From SIG440 sp045645805 (GTDB lineage Bacteria > Bacillota > Clostridia > Monoglobales > Monoglobaceae): DNA of 64,000 nt. The notes under the pieces were generated by a model. It worked only from the letters and a program-made list of their open reading frames with translations, was not told the origin of the DNA and ran no database searches. Numbering within the stretch: position 1 is the first letter of the stretch; every line of letters starts with the position of its first letter. Where the stretch lies: contig JAZRJL010000083.1 of NCBI GenBank assembly GCA_045645805.1, positions 13,979 to 77,978 on the forward strand. The letters are read 5' to 3'. Shown here in pieces: positions 41,386 through 50,181 of this stretch. Both the position numbers and the translations under genes were made by a program.

Positions 41386-43542
41386 TTAAATGCCTTTCAT
41401 TGTAAGAGAAATGCGGTTTTTGTTTGTGTCAACCTCCAAAACCTTTACCTTTACAATATCACCTATTGAAACCACATCCATAGGACGTTTAACAAATTTG
41501 TCGCCAAGCTGGGATATATGCACAAGTCCGTCACGATGAACACCAATATCCACAAATGCACCAAAGTCTGTTACATTGCGGACGGTACCCGTAAGCAGCA
41601 TATCAGGCTTCAGGTCCTCGATTGACATTACGTCCTCACGAAGCAGCGGCTGCTCAACCGAGTCGCGAGGGTCACGTCCGGGCTTGATTATTTCCTCAAC
41701 AATATCACGTAGGGTCGGAACACCCACACCAAGGCTCTCTGCCAACACTTCGATTTTTCTATCTGCAAGTCTGTCTCTTATATCACCAAGGTTTCCGTTT
41801 TTTACATCCTCAACTGAATATCCAAGCTCAGCAATCAGCTTTTCGGCAGCGTCATAGGATTCAGGGTGAACAGAAGTGTTGTCAAAAACATTCTTTCCGC
41901 CCGGGATACGCAAAAAGCCTGCACATTGTTCAAACGCCTTAGGCCCAAGCTTTGCAACCTTTTTCAGCTGACTGCGGCTTGTGAACGAGCCTTCCTCCTC
42001 ACGGTACTTTACAATATTGGCAGCAATAGCCGAGCTTATGCCCGAAATGTAGCCAAGCAAGGGTGCAGATGCTGTATTAAGGTCAACACCAACACTGTTT
42101 ACACAGTCCTCAACCACACCGCCAAGAACCTCACCAAGACGCTTTTGATTCATATCGTGCTGATACTGACCCACCCCGATTGCCTTGGGGTCAATTTTAA
42201 CAAGTTCAGCAAGGGGGTCCTGAACACGTCTTGCAATGGAAATTGCACTACGTTGAGTTACGTCAAAATCTGGGAATTCCTCGGTTGCGAGCTTTGACGC
42301 CGAGTACACCGATGCCCCTGCCTCGTTGGTAATTATGTATTTTACCCCTGCTTCAGGGATTTCCTTAATAAGGTTTGCAGCAAAGATTTCGGTCTCCTTT
42401 GATGCAGTTCCGTTACCAATTGAAATAAGGGTGATTTTATGCTTTTTTATAAGACCCTTGATAAATGTCTTTGCAGACTCCTTCTGTGCCTCTGAATGTG
42501 TAACAAAAATAACACCTGTGTCCAGAACTCTGCCCGTTTCGTCAACAACCCCCACCTTGCAGCCTGTGCGGTAGCCGGGGTCAAGGCCAAGCACCACCTG
42601 ACCGCGGATTGGTGCCTGCATAAGAAGATTTTTAAGATTTTCACGAAATACCTGCATTGCCTGTTCGTGTGCCATATCGGTAAGCTCGTTTCTTACCTCG
42701 CGTTCAATACTGGGCTGGATAAGTCTTGTATACGAATCCGAAATCGCAGCTTCAACATAGCTTCTGCCCACAAAGTCTTCCTTGGGAAGCTCCTTTTTGT
42801 TAAGATAGCTTAAAATTCTTTCCTCATCAATTTCAACCTTAACCGACAAAAACTTCTCGTTTTCGCCACGGTTGATTGCAAGAATTCGATGGGGTACAGC
42901 CTTTGAAACAGCCTCGCTGAATTCATAATAATCTCTGTAAACCGAGTCCTCGTCAGGGTTTGATGCCTTTGAGCAAAGCACGCCCTCTTTCTCGGTCATT
43001 TCTCTTATTTTCTTTCTGTGGTCAGCGTTGTCTGAAATCAATTCTGCAATAATATCCATTGCACCCGCAAGTGCATCATCAACACTTTCAACACCCTTTT
43101 CAGCATCAACAAAGCCTTCCGCGGCTTCTTCTGCCGTTGCCTCTTTCACCGTTTGCATATACAGCATCATTGCAAGGGGTTCAAGACCCTTTTCCTTTGC
43201 AATTGTTGCACGGGTGCGACGTTTGGGACGATACGGGCGGTAGATATCCTCAAGCTCTGAAAGCTTTTGGGCATTGTCAATTTCTGCCGCAAGCTCATCG
43301 GTCAGCTTGCCCTGTTCCTCAATTATACGTTTTATATCCGCCTTTCTTTCCTCCATATTGCGAAGATAGGTCAGGCGGTCGTCAAAGGCACGAAGAACTT
43401 CGTCATTAAGCTCACCTGTTGCCTCTTTGCGGTAACGTGAAATAAAGGGAATGGTGTTTCCCTCATCAATCAGTGCGATTGTGTTGTCAACCTGCCACTG
43501 TTTAAGATTAAGCTCTTGTGCAAGCTGCTCGGCAATAGTCAT
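41386..43542 (-). CDS. tex: Tex family RNA-binding protein
   Basis: A 718-residue nucleic-acid-binding transcription accessory protein (Tex/YhgF, Spt6-like). Order: N-terminal helical domain (MTIAEQLAQELNLK), YqgF-like RNase H fold (VLGLDPGYRTGCKVGVVD), helix-hairpin-helix modules (AIGVGQYQHDMNQKRLGEVL) and a C-terminal S1 domain (about 645-716, GTVRNVTDFGAFVDIGVHRDGLVHIS). Length and order are normal. Confidence 0.95.
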   Translation of the reverse strand: MTIAEQLAQELNLKQWQVDNTIALIDEGNTIPFISRYRKEATGELNDEVLRAFDDRLTYLRNMEERKADIKRIIEEQGKLTDELAAEIDNAQKLSELEDIYRPYRPKRRTRATIAKEKGLEPLAMMLYMQTVKEATAEEAAEGFVDAEKGVESVDDALAGAMDIIAELISDNADHRKKIREMTEKEGVLCSKASNPDEDSVYRDYYEFSEAVSKAVPHRILAINRGENEKFLSVKVEIDEERILSYLNKKELPKEDFVGRSYVEAAISDSYTRLIQPSIEREVRNELTDMAHEQAMQVFRENLKNLLMQAPIRGQVVLGLDPGYRTGCKVGVVDETGRVLDTGVIFVTHSEAQKESAKTFIKGLIKKHKITLISIGNGTASKETEIFAANLIKEIPEAGVKYIITNEAGASVYSASKLATEEFPDFDVTQRSAISIARRVQDPLAELVKIDPKAIGVGQYQHDMNQKRLGEVLGGVVEDCVNSVGVDLNTASAPLLGYISGISSAIAANIVKYREEEGSFTSRSQLKKVAKLGPKAFEQCAGFLRIPGGKNVFDNTSVHPESYDAAEKLIAELGYSVEDVKNGNLGDIRDRLADRKIEVLAESLGVGVPTLRDIVEEIIKPGRDPRDSVEQPLLREDVMSIEDLKPDMLLTGTVRNVTDFGAFVDIGVHRDGLVHISQLGDKFVKRPMDVVSIGDIVKVKVLEVDTNKNRISLTMKGI

Positions 43543-43610
43543 AATTTATACTTCCTTTCCTTTGTAAACGGGTACGACCCGTATTTTATTTTTTACTAAA
43601 TGCTTTAGAT

Positions 43611-43640
43611 CCCTCGGCTTCGCTCGGGATGACGGCTTTT
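43611..43640. repeat. Family D palindrome
   Basis: ATCCCTCGGCTTCGCTCGGG followed by ATGACGG, downstream of the GIY-YIG cassette. Confidence 0.65.
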
Positions 43641-43679
43641 TGTTTTACTTTGCTTTTTATGATATTGTGTCATCCTTCA

Positions 43680-43717
43680 CCCCTCGACTTCGTCACCCTG
43701 AGCACAGTCGAAGGGTC
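43680..43717. repeat. Direct repeat flanking the GIY-YIG gene (left copy)
   Basis: CTTCGTCACCCTGAGCACAG core within a GTCGAAGGG-type palindrome; nearly identical, in the same orientation, to 44046-44084. Confidence 0.85.
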
Positions 43718-43741
43718 TACACAACAATACAAGACAATATA

Positions 43742-44026
43742 CTATTTCAAAAACCCTATTGACAAATCTTCCCAATCAGCATTTTGAGTCTCAACTAATA
43801 TATTCTTTTTTTCTCTTCTCCATTTTTTTAATTGTTTTTCTCTTGCTATTGCATTTTTTATATCCCTATATTCTTCAAAATAGACCAATTTATTAACATT
43901 ATATTTTTTTGTAAAACCATCAACTAATTTATTTTTGTGTTCATATATTCTTCTTTGCAAATTATTGGTAACACCAATATACATTACATTATTAGTAAAA
44001 TTTGTTAATATATATACATATCCCAT
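43742..44026 (-). CDS. GIY-YIG nuclease family protein
   Basis: A 94-residue protein that is almost entirely one GIY-YIG domain: GYVYILTNFTNNVMYIGVTN (the two tripeptides), the conserved Arg/His in LQRRIYEHKN and the metal-binding E in VYFEEYRD. Such UPF0213-like single-domain proteins are presumed DNA endonucleases of unknown target. The gene is far more AT-rich than its neighbours and sits between two near-identical direct repeats (43680-43717 and 44046-44084), suggesting recent acquisition as a cassette. Confidence 0.85.
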   Translation of the reverse strand: MGYVYILTNFTNNVMYIGVTNNLQRRIYEHKNKLVDGFTKKYNVNKLVYFEEYRDIKNAIAREKQLKKWRREKKNILVETQNADWEDLSIGFLK

Positions 44027-44045
44027 TGTTTGTTTTCCTTTTTAA

Positions 44046-44084
44046 CCCTTCGACTTCGTCACCCTGAGCACAGTCGAAGGGTCT
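44046..44084. repeat. Direct repeat flanking the GIY-YIG gene (right copy)
   Basis: Matches 43680-43717 in almost every base, in the same orientation, about 365 bases away. Confidence 0.85.
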
Positions 44085-44129
44085 GAATTGTTTTTTATAA
44101 TCACAAATTTACAAAATACTCCAAAAACT

Positions 44130-44158
44130 AAACCCCCGTCTGTTTTGACGAGGGTTTC
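44130..44158 (-). terminator. Terminator of the rsmE transcript
   Basis: AAACCCCCGTC/GACGAGGGTTT stem just beyond the membrane-protein stop codon. Confidence 0.75.
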
Positions 44159-44161
44159 TCA

Positions 44162-44659
44162 TTAAAGCTTCTTTCCTTTTTCAATAAGTGCAATTTTCAC
44201 AGTAGTCAAAACAAGTGTAACAACCAGATATATCGCAATCAAAACGATAGGCCCTCTTGAAATCCACCAACGCGAATCAATGTTTAAAATACCTGCATTA
44301 AGGTTTCCAAAAAACATTCTCAGCTGCGGGAAAAATCCAATCCAAAGCGAGCCAAGTGCCAAAGCTACCGCAAAAAATCCATAGCCAAAAAATCTCGACT
44401 TGGCTTTTTTGCTCTTACTGCCAAATACAAACAGCAAAATTGCACCTGCTGCAAACACACCTGCCAGAACCTTCATAAGAACAGGCATCATTAAAACGGC
44501 GTTACCCGAAGAATATCCCGATTCAACAAATCTTAAAAGAATAATCAAAAATATTCCCCAAGCAAGGTTTATCATATATCCGTTTGTTACCCTATCTATT
44601 TCAGCACGTTTTGCACGTCTTTTTTCTCTTTTAATATCCTGATTCATTTTTGCTACCAT
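44162..44659 (-). CDS. Small membrane protein of unknown function
   Basis: Not recognised. The 165-residue product has a strongly basic N-terminus (KREKRRAKRAEIDR) followed by four hydrophobic segments (about 30-45, 58-78, 90-108 and 135-155). It follows rsmE by 42 bases and precedes a terminator, so it is probably the second gene of that transcript. No catalytic motif is evident. Confidence 0.6.
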   Translation of the reverse strand: MVAKMNQDIKREKRRAKRAEIDRVTNGYMINLAWGIFLIILLRFVESGYSSGNAVLMMPVLMKVLAGVFAAGAILLFVFGSKSKKAKSRFFGYGFFAVALALGSLWIGFFPQLRMFFGNLNAGILNIDSRWWISRGPIVLIAIYLVVTLVLTTVKIALIEKGKKL

Positions 44660-44701
44660 AATTAAAAGTCACTACCCTTCCACTTTGTATTGGATATAAT
44701 T

Positions 44702-45448
44702 TTAAAATTCGCCCCTGTCAAACATAATCACAGGTATCAATGCACTTGCAACGGTTTCTGTCCTGAGTATCCGCTTGCCAAGCCCCACGGTATTTATCCC
44801 AAGACTTTTTGCAATTTCTGCCTCTTCTTCCGAAAAACCACCCTCGGGCCCTACAAGTATGCCGATTTCTTTGGCATCAGGAAATTTTGCAAGAAGACTT
44901 TTCAGTCCCTTGTCGCCTTTGTGTCCAAGCTCCTCATATGGCATAATTGAAAGCGGCATTTCAGAAAGCCTTTTTACAGCAACCTCAAAGGAAACAGGCC
45001 TTAAAACCCTTGGCACAATCCCTCTGCCGCATTGCTTTGCAGCCTCAACCGAAACCTTGTTCCATCTTTCAGCCTTTTCCTGACCTGCCTTTGGTGAGTT
45101 GATTTTAACCACGCACCTTTGCATCTCTACGGGAACAACCTCAAAAACACCAAGCTCCACAGCCTTTTGGACAATACTTTCCATTTTACCTGCCTTAGGA
45201 AGTCCCTGAAACAAGGTAATTTTAACACAAGGCTCAGACAGAGAAAGATTTTTCCCAAGTATTTTTGCACGGCATACATTCTTTCCGATTTCATCAAGAC
45301 GGGCAGTATATTCAAAGCCCGTGCCGTCAAAAACAAGAATTTCATCGCCGCAATTCATTCGCAGTACCTTTTCAATATGCTTTGAATCCTCAAAAATCTC
45401 GGCAATATCGTCTTTGATATTTTCAGGCTCGGTAAAAAATCTACGCAT
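44702..45448 (-). CDS. rsmE: 16S rRNA (uracil(1498)-N(3))-methyltransferase
   Basis: A SPOUT-class methyltransferase that modifies U1498 of 16S rRNA. The 248-residue protein has an N-terminal PUA-like domain (MRRFFTEPENI...HIEKVLRMNCGDEI) and the knotted SAM-binding C-terminus with ILVGPEGGFSEEEAEIAKS and LGKRILRTETVA. In many Firmicutes rsmE follows prmA; here it is separated from it by more than 14 kb. Confidence 0.94.
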   Translation of the reverse strand: MRRFFTEPENIKDDIAEIFEDSKHIEKVLRMNCGDEILVFDGTGFEYTARLDEIGKNVCRAKILGKNLSLSEPCVKITLFQGLPKAGKMESIVQKAVELGVFEVVPVEMQRCVVKINSPKAGQEKAERWNKVSVEAAKQCGRGIVPRVLRPVSFEVAVKRLSEMPLSIMPYEELGHKGDKGLKSLLAKFPDAKEIGILVGPEGGFSEEEAEIAKSLGINTVGLGKRILRTETVASALIPVIMFDRGEF

Positions 45449-45593
45449 TTTAAAAATTTATCCTTCCATCAAAGCTTGCAGTATTAAAAACCACAACTTT
45501 AATTTACATACGACTTTATTTTAACATATTCAATTAAAAATTTCAACCCGTTTTTGCAATTTTTATACAGATTTACAATATTCCTAATGATAT

Positions 45594-45622
45594 TTGACTT
45601 TTATGACGAAAAATGTTATATT
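45594..45622 (+). promoter_or_regulatory. Sigma-A promoter of the histidine phosphatase gene
   Basis: TTGACT (45594-45599), 17-base spacer, TATATT (45617-45622). Confidence 0.8.
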
Positions 45623-45668
45623 TACCTTATTGATACAGTACATAAGCATTTTTAAAGGAGCACATAAA

Positions 45669-46310
45669 ATGAAAACAAGACTAATTTTTGTCCGTCACGG
45701 CTTCAGCGAATCAAACCGTTTTGGTCTTTTTACTGGTCAGATTGACTCGCCTCTTACCGAAACAGGACATCTTCAGGCAAAGCGTGCAGCAGAATATCTT
45801 AAAAATACTCAAATTGACGCAGTTTTCGCAAGTCCCTTAAGACGTGCATACGATACAGGTCTTCCCATTGCAAAGGAACGCGGCCTAAGCGTTCATACCC
45901 ACAACGGACTTATGGAAATTCACGGCGGCGACTGGCACGAAAAGCCTTTTACACAGCTGGGAAACCTTACCCCCGATGCATATAAGCTGTGGCAGGAGGA
46001 CTTATACAACAGCTGTTGCCCGGGCGGCGAAACCGTTAAGGAATTTGTTGAAAGAGTATATAATTCTGTGGTTGAAATTGCCGAAGAAAACAAGGGCAAA
46101 ACTGTATGTATTGCAACCCACGCAACACCAATCCGTGTAATCTGCTGCTATGCAATGGGTTTAGAACCAAACCGTCTTAAAGATGTGCCCTGGACACCCA
46201 ATGCTTCAATAAATATTATGGATTATGAAGACGGAAAATTTGAATTTGTCCAAAAGGATATTTGCGACCACCTCGAGGGATTGGAAACAAAGCTGCCTGA
46301 GGATTTGTAA
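45669..46310 (+). CDS. Histidine phosphatase family protein (phosphoglycerate-mutase-like)
   Basis: A 213-residue branch-1 histidine phosphatase. The catalytic RHGFSESN lies near the N-terminus, with a conserved ASPLRRAYDTG arginine, the proton-donor Glu in LMEIHGGDWHEK and the second histidine in IATHATPIRVI. Substrates range from phosphoglycerate to alpha-ribazole phosphate and other small phosphates; none can be chosen here. The ATG at 45669 is 8 bases after AAGGAG and downstream of the promoter; the frame extending to 45594 is discarded. Confidence 0.87.
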   Translation: MKTRLIFVRHGFSESNRFGLFTGQIDSPLTETGHLQAKRAAEYLKNTQIDAVFASPLRRAYDTGLPIAKERGLSVHTHNGLMEIHGGDWHEKPFTQLGNLTPDAYKLWQEDLYNSCCPGGETVKEFVERVYNSVVEIAEENKGKTVCIATHATPIRVICCYAMGLEPNRLKDVPWTPNASINIMDYEDGKFEFVQKDICDHLEGLETKLPEDL

Positions 46311-46365
46311 TAAGTAAACATAAGATAACGCCTTATAACATTTAAAACTTGATATTACGTAAATT

Positions 46366-46418
46366 GTAGGGAACGCATTTATGCGTTCCGAAACGGAATG
46401 GATAAATCCATTCCCTAC
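46366..46418. repeat. Family E double palindrome (REPIN-like)
   Basis: GTAGGG...CCCTAC ends enclosing two hairpins, GAACGCATTTATGCGTTC and GGAATGGATAAATCCATTCC. Confidence 0.75.
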
Positions 46419-46455
46419 AAGTAAAATGTAAAGATTAAAATATTACAATATAACA

Positions 46456-46511
46456 GGGGCGGATGCCCTCATCCGCCCGTAATTCGGGTTGATGCAGGCA
46501 TCAACCCCTAC
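46456..46511. repeat. Family E double palindrome
   Basis: GGGGCGGATGCCCTCATCCG and GGGTTGATGCAGGCATCAAC hairpins, ending in CCCTAC. Confidence 0.75.
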
Positions 46512-46530
46512 ATTTTTTACAATATTCTAT

Positions 46531-46560
46531 AATTTGCGTTCCGGACAATTTTAACATCCC
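46531..46560 (-). repeat. Family A right-end remnant, copy A8
   Basis: TTTGCGTTCCGGACAATTTT followed by AACATCCC; it supplies the TAA stop of proB (46551-46553). The P3 arm and left end are missing. Confidence 0.6.
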
Positions 46561-47348
46561 GCTTTTTTAAATAGTGTTCCTACCTGCCTGCCCTCAAATA
46601 TATCATATATTCTTTCAGGGGCAGCACCGTTGGTAATTATCATATCAATTCCGCAGGAATTTACAATTTCTGCCGCTTTCAGCTTGGTAATCATTCCGCC
46701 TGTGCCACGGCGGCTTCCTGCACCGCCTGCAAGTGCCTCAATTTTGGCATCCACCTTTTCAACCACGGGGATAAGCTTGGCATCAGGATTTTCGGCAGGG
46801 TTCTTGTCATAAAGTCCGTCAATGTCCGAAAGTATTACAAGCAAATCAGCCTCAACAAGCTCGGCAATGTAGGCAGACAGGGTGTCGTTGTCACCAAACT
46901 CAAGCTCGTAGGTAGAAATTACGTCATTTTCGTTCACAATGGGAATAACCCCGTATTCAAACATTTTTTCAAAGGTGTTTTTTGTGTTTTGATAACGTTC
47001 CTCATCATCTAAAATAAATTTAGTAAGAAGTACCTGTGCGGTATTGTGACCGTATTCCGAGAAAAAGCGGTCATACATCGAAACAAGTGTAGCCTGACCA
47101 ATTGCTGCAAGAGCCTGCTTTTCACGAATCCCCGCAGGCTTTTCGGGCAAATTAAGCTTTCCTACACCAGCACCCACCGCACCGCTGGACACCAGAACAA
47201 CCTGAACACCTCTGTTTGCAAGGTCGGAAATTACCCGTACAAGACTTTCTATCTTTTTTATATTTATTTTCCCCGTCTCGTATGTAAGTGATGATGTACC
47301 AACCTTTACAACAAGGCGTTTTGTATTTTTAAATTTAAGAAAATCCAT
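46551..47348 (-). CDS. proB: Glutamate 5-kinase (short form without PUA domain)
   Basis: First step of proline synthesis: ATP-dependent phosphorylation of glutamate. The 265-residue amino-acid-kinase fold has VVKVGTSSLTYE, VLVSSGAVGAGV, NENDVISTYELEFGDNDTLSAYIA and GTGGMITKLKAAEI. It lacks the C-terminal PUA domain of the long enzyme, as in many Clostridia. ATG 47348 is preferred to 47420, which has a non-homologous extension running past the promoter. The usual partner proA is not adjacent. Its stop lies in a family A remnant. Confidence 0.92.
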   Translation of the reverse strand: MDFLKFKNTKRLVVKVGTSSLTYETGKINIKKIESLVRVISDLANRGVQVVLVSSGAVGAGVGKLNLPEKPAGIREKQALAAIGQATLVSMYDRFFSEYGHNTAQVLLTKFILDDEERYQNTKNTFEKMFEYGVIPIVNENDVISTYELEFGDNDTLSAYIAELVEADLLVILSDIDGLYDKNPAENPDAKLIPVVEKVDAKIEALAGGAGSRRGTGGMITKLKAAEIVNSCGIDMIITNGAAPERIYDIFEGRQVGTLFKKAGC

Positions 47349-47381
47349 TTTATCCACTCTTTCTATGTAAAATACCAATTT

Positions 47382-47410
47382 ATTATATACCCAAGGCTTA
47401 AAAAAGTCAA
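47382..47410 (-). promoter_or_regulatory. Sigma-A promoter of proB
   Basis: Minus-strand TTGACT (47405-47410), 17-base spacer, TATAAT (47382-47387), back to back with the dus promoter. Confidence 0.85.
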
Positions 47411-47426
47411 GCAATCTCAATCATTG

Positions 47427-47455
47427 TTGACATCCTTACCGAAAAACTGTATAAT
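47427..47455 (+). promoter_or_regulatory. Sigma-A promoter of the dus gene
   Basis: TTGACA (47427-47432), 17-base spacer, TATAAT (47450-47455): exact consensus. Confidence 0.92.
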
Positions 47456-47488
47456 CAACTTAGCATAATCAGAATTGAGGCACATTTT

Positions 47489-48451
47489 ATGAAAATTGGA
47501 AATATTCAGCTTAAAAACAATGTAATTCTTGCACCGATGGCTGGTGTTACCGACAAGGCATTTCGCCTTATTACCAAGCCTTTTGGCGTTGCACTTATGT
47601 ATACCGAAATGGTTTCGGGCAAGGGTCTTTTTTTTGGCAACAAAAAGACCTCGGATTTGCTTGACACCGACCAATCCGAAAAACCCGTTGCGGTGCAGCT
47701 TTTTGGTCATGAACCCGAAATCTTAGCAAAAATTGCAGAAAATTCGCTTGAATTCGGTGCTGAAATCATTGATATAAATATGGGTTGTCCTGCACCCAAG
47801 ATTACGGGAAACGGCGATGGCTCGGCACTTTCAAAAAATCCGCAGCTTGCAGGTGAAATAATAAAGGCTGTTTCAAATGCAGTTGATGTCCCCGTAACCG
47901 TAAAATTTCGCAAAGGCTGGGATGAAAATTCAATAAACGCAGTTAAAATGGCAAAAATTGCTGAAGAAAACGGTGCTGCAGCAATTACAATACACGGCAG
48001 AACCCGTGAACAATTTTACAGCGGATATGCCGACCTTGATATTATAAAAGAAGTAAAGCAGGCAGTTTCCATTCCTGTAATCGGCAACGGTGATATAACA
48101 GATGAGGAAAGTGCAAAAAAAATGCTTGATTATACAGGCTGTGACGGAATAATGATTGGCAGAGGTGCACAGGGCAACCCCTGGATATTTGAAAGAGTGC
48201 TACACTTTCTTGAAACAAACGAAAAGCTTCCCCTGCCCACAACAAAGCAACGTGCCGAAATGATGGAAAAGCATCTTAAACTTCTGGTGGAATTTAAGGG
48301 CAGCTATCGTGGCATTCAGGAGGCACGCAAGCATATGTCCTGGTACATAAAGGGTGCAAAGGGCGGTGCAAGACTTCGTGAGATAATCAACAAGGCTGAA
48401 TCCCTTGAGGAAATGATAGATATAATAGAAATGTTTAAGAATTGTGAATAA
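47489..48451 (+). CDS. dusB: tRNA-dihydrouridine synthase (DusB-like)
   Basis: An FMN enzyme that reduces uridine in the tRNA D-loop. The 320-residue protein has the N-terminal FMN site (ILAPMAGVTDKAFR), the catalytic cysteine in NMGCPAPKI, TVKFRKGWD and TIHGRTREQFYSG, and ends with the helical tRNA-binding domain (KHMSWYIKG). The ATG lies 34 bases downstream of an exact consensus promoter; it is transcribed alone. Confidence 0.93.
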   Translation: MKIGNIQLKNNVILAPMAGVTDKAFRLITKPFGVALMYTEMVSGKGLFFGNKKTSDLLDTDQSEKPVAVQLFGHEPEILAKIAENSLEFGAEIIDINMGCPAPKITGNGDGSALSKNPQLAGEIIKAVSNAVDVPVTVKFRKGWDENSINAVKMAKIAEENGAAAITIHGRTREQFYSGYADLDIIKEVKQAVSIPVIGNGDITDEESAKKMLDYTGCDGIMIGRGAQGNPWIFERVLHFLETNEKLPLPTTKQRAEMMEKHLKLLVEFKGSYRGIQEARKHMSWYIKGAKGGARLREIINKAESLEEMIDIIEMFKNCE

Positions 48452-48506
48452 TTTTGAAACGGAATTATGGACCATTTATAAATGTTGGGGTTTTACAAAA
48501 TATTGT

Positions 48507-48598
48507 AGATTCTTCGACTCGTTACACTCGCTCAGAATGACGAAACGGAATAGTAAGAAGTAAACGGAAATGTCATCCCGAGCGAAGTCGAGGGATCT
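48507..48598. repeat. Family D inverted pair
   Basis: AGATTCTTCGACT at one end and AGTCGAGGGATCT at the other, each beside a CGCTC or GAGCG block; REPIN-like. Confidence 0.75.
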
Positions 48599-48639
48599 GA
48601 CCCTAATATTTGACAAATAACTAAAATTATCAAATATTA

Positions 48640-48670
48640 AAGCCTTGCAGACAATTAGTTGCAAGGCTTT
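48640..48670 (-). terminator. Hairpin terminator downstream of oadA
   Basis: AAAGCCTTGC/GCAAGGCTTT stem 13 bases past the oadA stop. Confidence 0.65.
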
Positions 48671-48682
48671 AATATTTTTAAA

Positions 48683-50083
48683 TTACATTATTACATTTAT
48701 TTCTCTTACCCCATCAGCTGAAACGGTAGCAGGGGCAGCAGCCGATGCTGCATCTCTTGTTTCAAAAAACTTCTTTGCAACCTGTGGGAAAAGTGCGTAG
48801 CTGAGTACGTCTTCCTCACTCTTTGCTATTGTCTTTGTTTCTTCACGATATTTCTCAAGCTCGGGTTCAATAAGGTCTGCAGGTCTTACTGTAATTACCT
48901 CTTCGTCACCGATTGCAAGCTTTCTTACGTCTTCATTTACGACACCCGGAAGCTTACCGTATTCGCCACGAAGCAGTCCCTTTGATTCTTTTGAAATCAT
49001 CTTGTATCTGCCCATAAGCACGTTGAGTACCGCCTGAGTACCAACAATCTGGCTTGTAGGTGTAACAAGGGGAGGATAACCAAAGTCCTCACGAACTCTG
49101 GGAACTTCAGCAAGAACTTCATAGTACTTGTCCTCAGCATTTTGCTGTTTGAGCTGTGAAATCAGGTTTGAAAGCATACCGCCAGGTACCTGATATAAAA
49201 GTGCATTGGGGTCAACATTTAAAACCTTGGGGTCAAGTGTGCCCTCAGCCTTCATCTTGTCGGCAATCTTTCTGAAATGCTCAGCAGCCTTTGAAAGCTT
49301 AACAAGGTCAAGACCTGTGTCTCTGTCTGTACCCTTAAGTGTTGCAACCATAGCCTCGGTCGAGGGGTTTGAAGTTCCGTTTGCAAGAGGCGAAAGTGCA
49401 CAGTCAACAATGTCGACGCCTGCCTGAGCCGCCATCAGGTTGGTCATATCACCTGTACCTGCTGTGTTGTGTGTGTGCAGGTGAATGGGAACAGAAACAT
49501 TCTCTTTCAGCTTTTTAACAAGGCTAAATGCATCGTAAGGAAGAAGAAGGTTTGCCATATCCTTGATACAAATTGTATCAGCACCCATTTTTTCAAGGGT
49601 CATAGCAAGCTTTACAAAATAATCCTCGTTGTGAACAGGGCTTGTGGTATAGCTGATTGCAGCCTCGCACATACCGCCGTATTCCTTAACAAACTTAATT
49701 GCAGCTTCTAAGTTTCTTGGGTCATTGAGTGCGTCAAAAACTCTGACAACATCAATACCGTTTTCGATTGATTTTTTGCAGAACTGTTCAACCACGTCAT
49801 CAGCATAGTGCTTGTAGCCAAGGATATTCTGACCGCGGAACAGCATCTGCAGCTTTGTATTGGGAAGATACTTTTTAAGTGTACGAAGTCTTTCCCATGG
49901 GTCTTCGTTCAAAAATCTCATACATGAGTCAAAGGTAGCACCGCCCCAGCATTCAAGTGACCAGTATCCAACCTTGTCAAGTGCTTCAAGGGCAGGAATC
50001 ATATCTTCAAGCTTCATTCTTGTTGCAGCCTGCGACTGATGAGCATCACGAAGAATTGTATCTGTAATGTGTAATTTAGCCAT
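48683..50083 (-). CDS. oadA: Oxaloacetate decarboxylase alpha subunit (carboxyltransferase, no biotin domain)
   Basis: Transfers the carboxyl group of oxaloacetate to the biotin carrier. The 466-residue protein holds the DRE-TIM barrel (TDTILRDAHQSQAATRM, CIKDMANLL with the carboxylated lysine, HLHTHNTAGTG) and the conserved carboxylase helper domain. It ends before any biotin motif; the carrier is a separate gene (51874-52233). The sequence could also serve pyruvate carboxylase or methylmalonyl transferase, but the oadB and oadG neighbours favour a decarboxylase pump. Confidence 0.88.
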   Translation of the reverse strand: MAKLHITDTILRDAHQSQAATRMKLEDMIPALEALDKVGYWSLECWGGATFDSCMRFLNEDPWERLRTLKKYLPNTKLQMLFRGQNILGYKHYADDVVEQFCKKSIENGIDVVRVFDALNDPRNLEAAIKFVKEYGGMCEAAISYTTSPVHNEDYFVKLAMTLEKMGADTICIKDMANLLLPYDAFSLVKKLKENVSVPIHLHTHNTAGTGDMTNLMAAQAGVDIVDCALSPLANGTSNPSTEAMVATLKGTDRDTGLDLVKLSKAAEHFRKIADKMKAEGTLDPKVLNVDPNALLYQVPGGMLSNLISQLKQQNAEDKYYEVLAEVPRVREDFGYPPLVTPTSQIVGTQAVLNVLMGRYKMISKESKGLLRGEYGKLPGVVNEDVRKLAIGDEEVITVRPADLIEPELEKYREETKTIAKSEEDVLSYALFPQVAKKFFETRDAASAAAPATVSADGVREINVIM

Positions 50084-50129
50084 AATTACTTTTTCCTTTC
50101 GTGTGATTTAAATACGATTAGATGATTAA

Positions 50130-50180
50130 CACCTCATCCGTCAACCAAAGGTTGACACCTTCCCCTCAAGGGGAAGGCTT
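50130..50180. repeat. Family B-related repeat between oadB and oadA
   Basis: ACCTCATCCGTCAACCAAAG, GGTTGAC palindrome and CTTCCCCTCAAGGGGAAG hairpin. Confidence 0.65.
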
Positions 50181-50181
50181 A

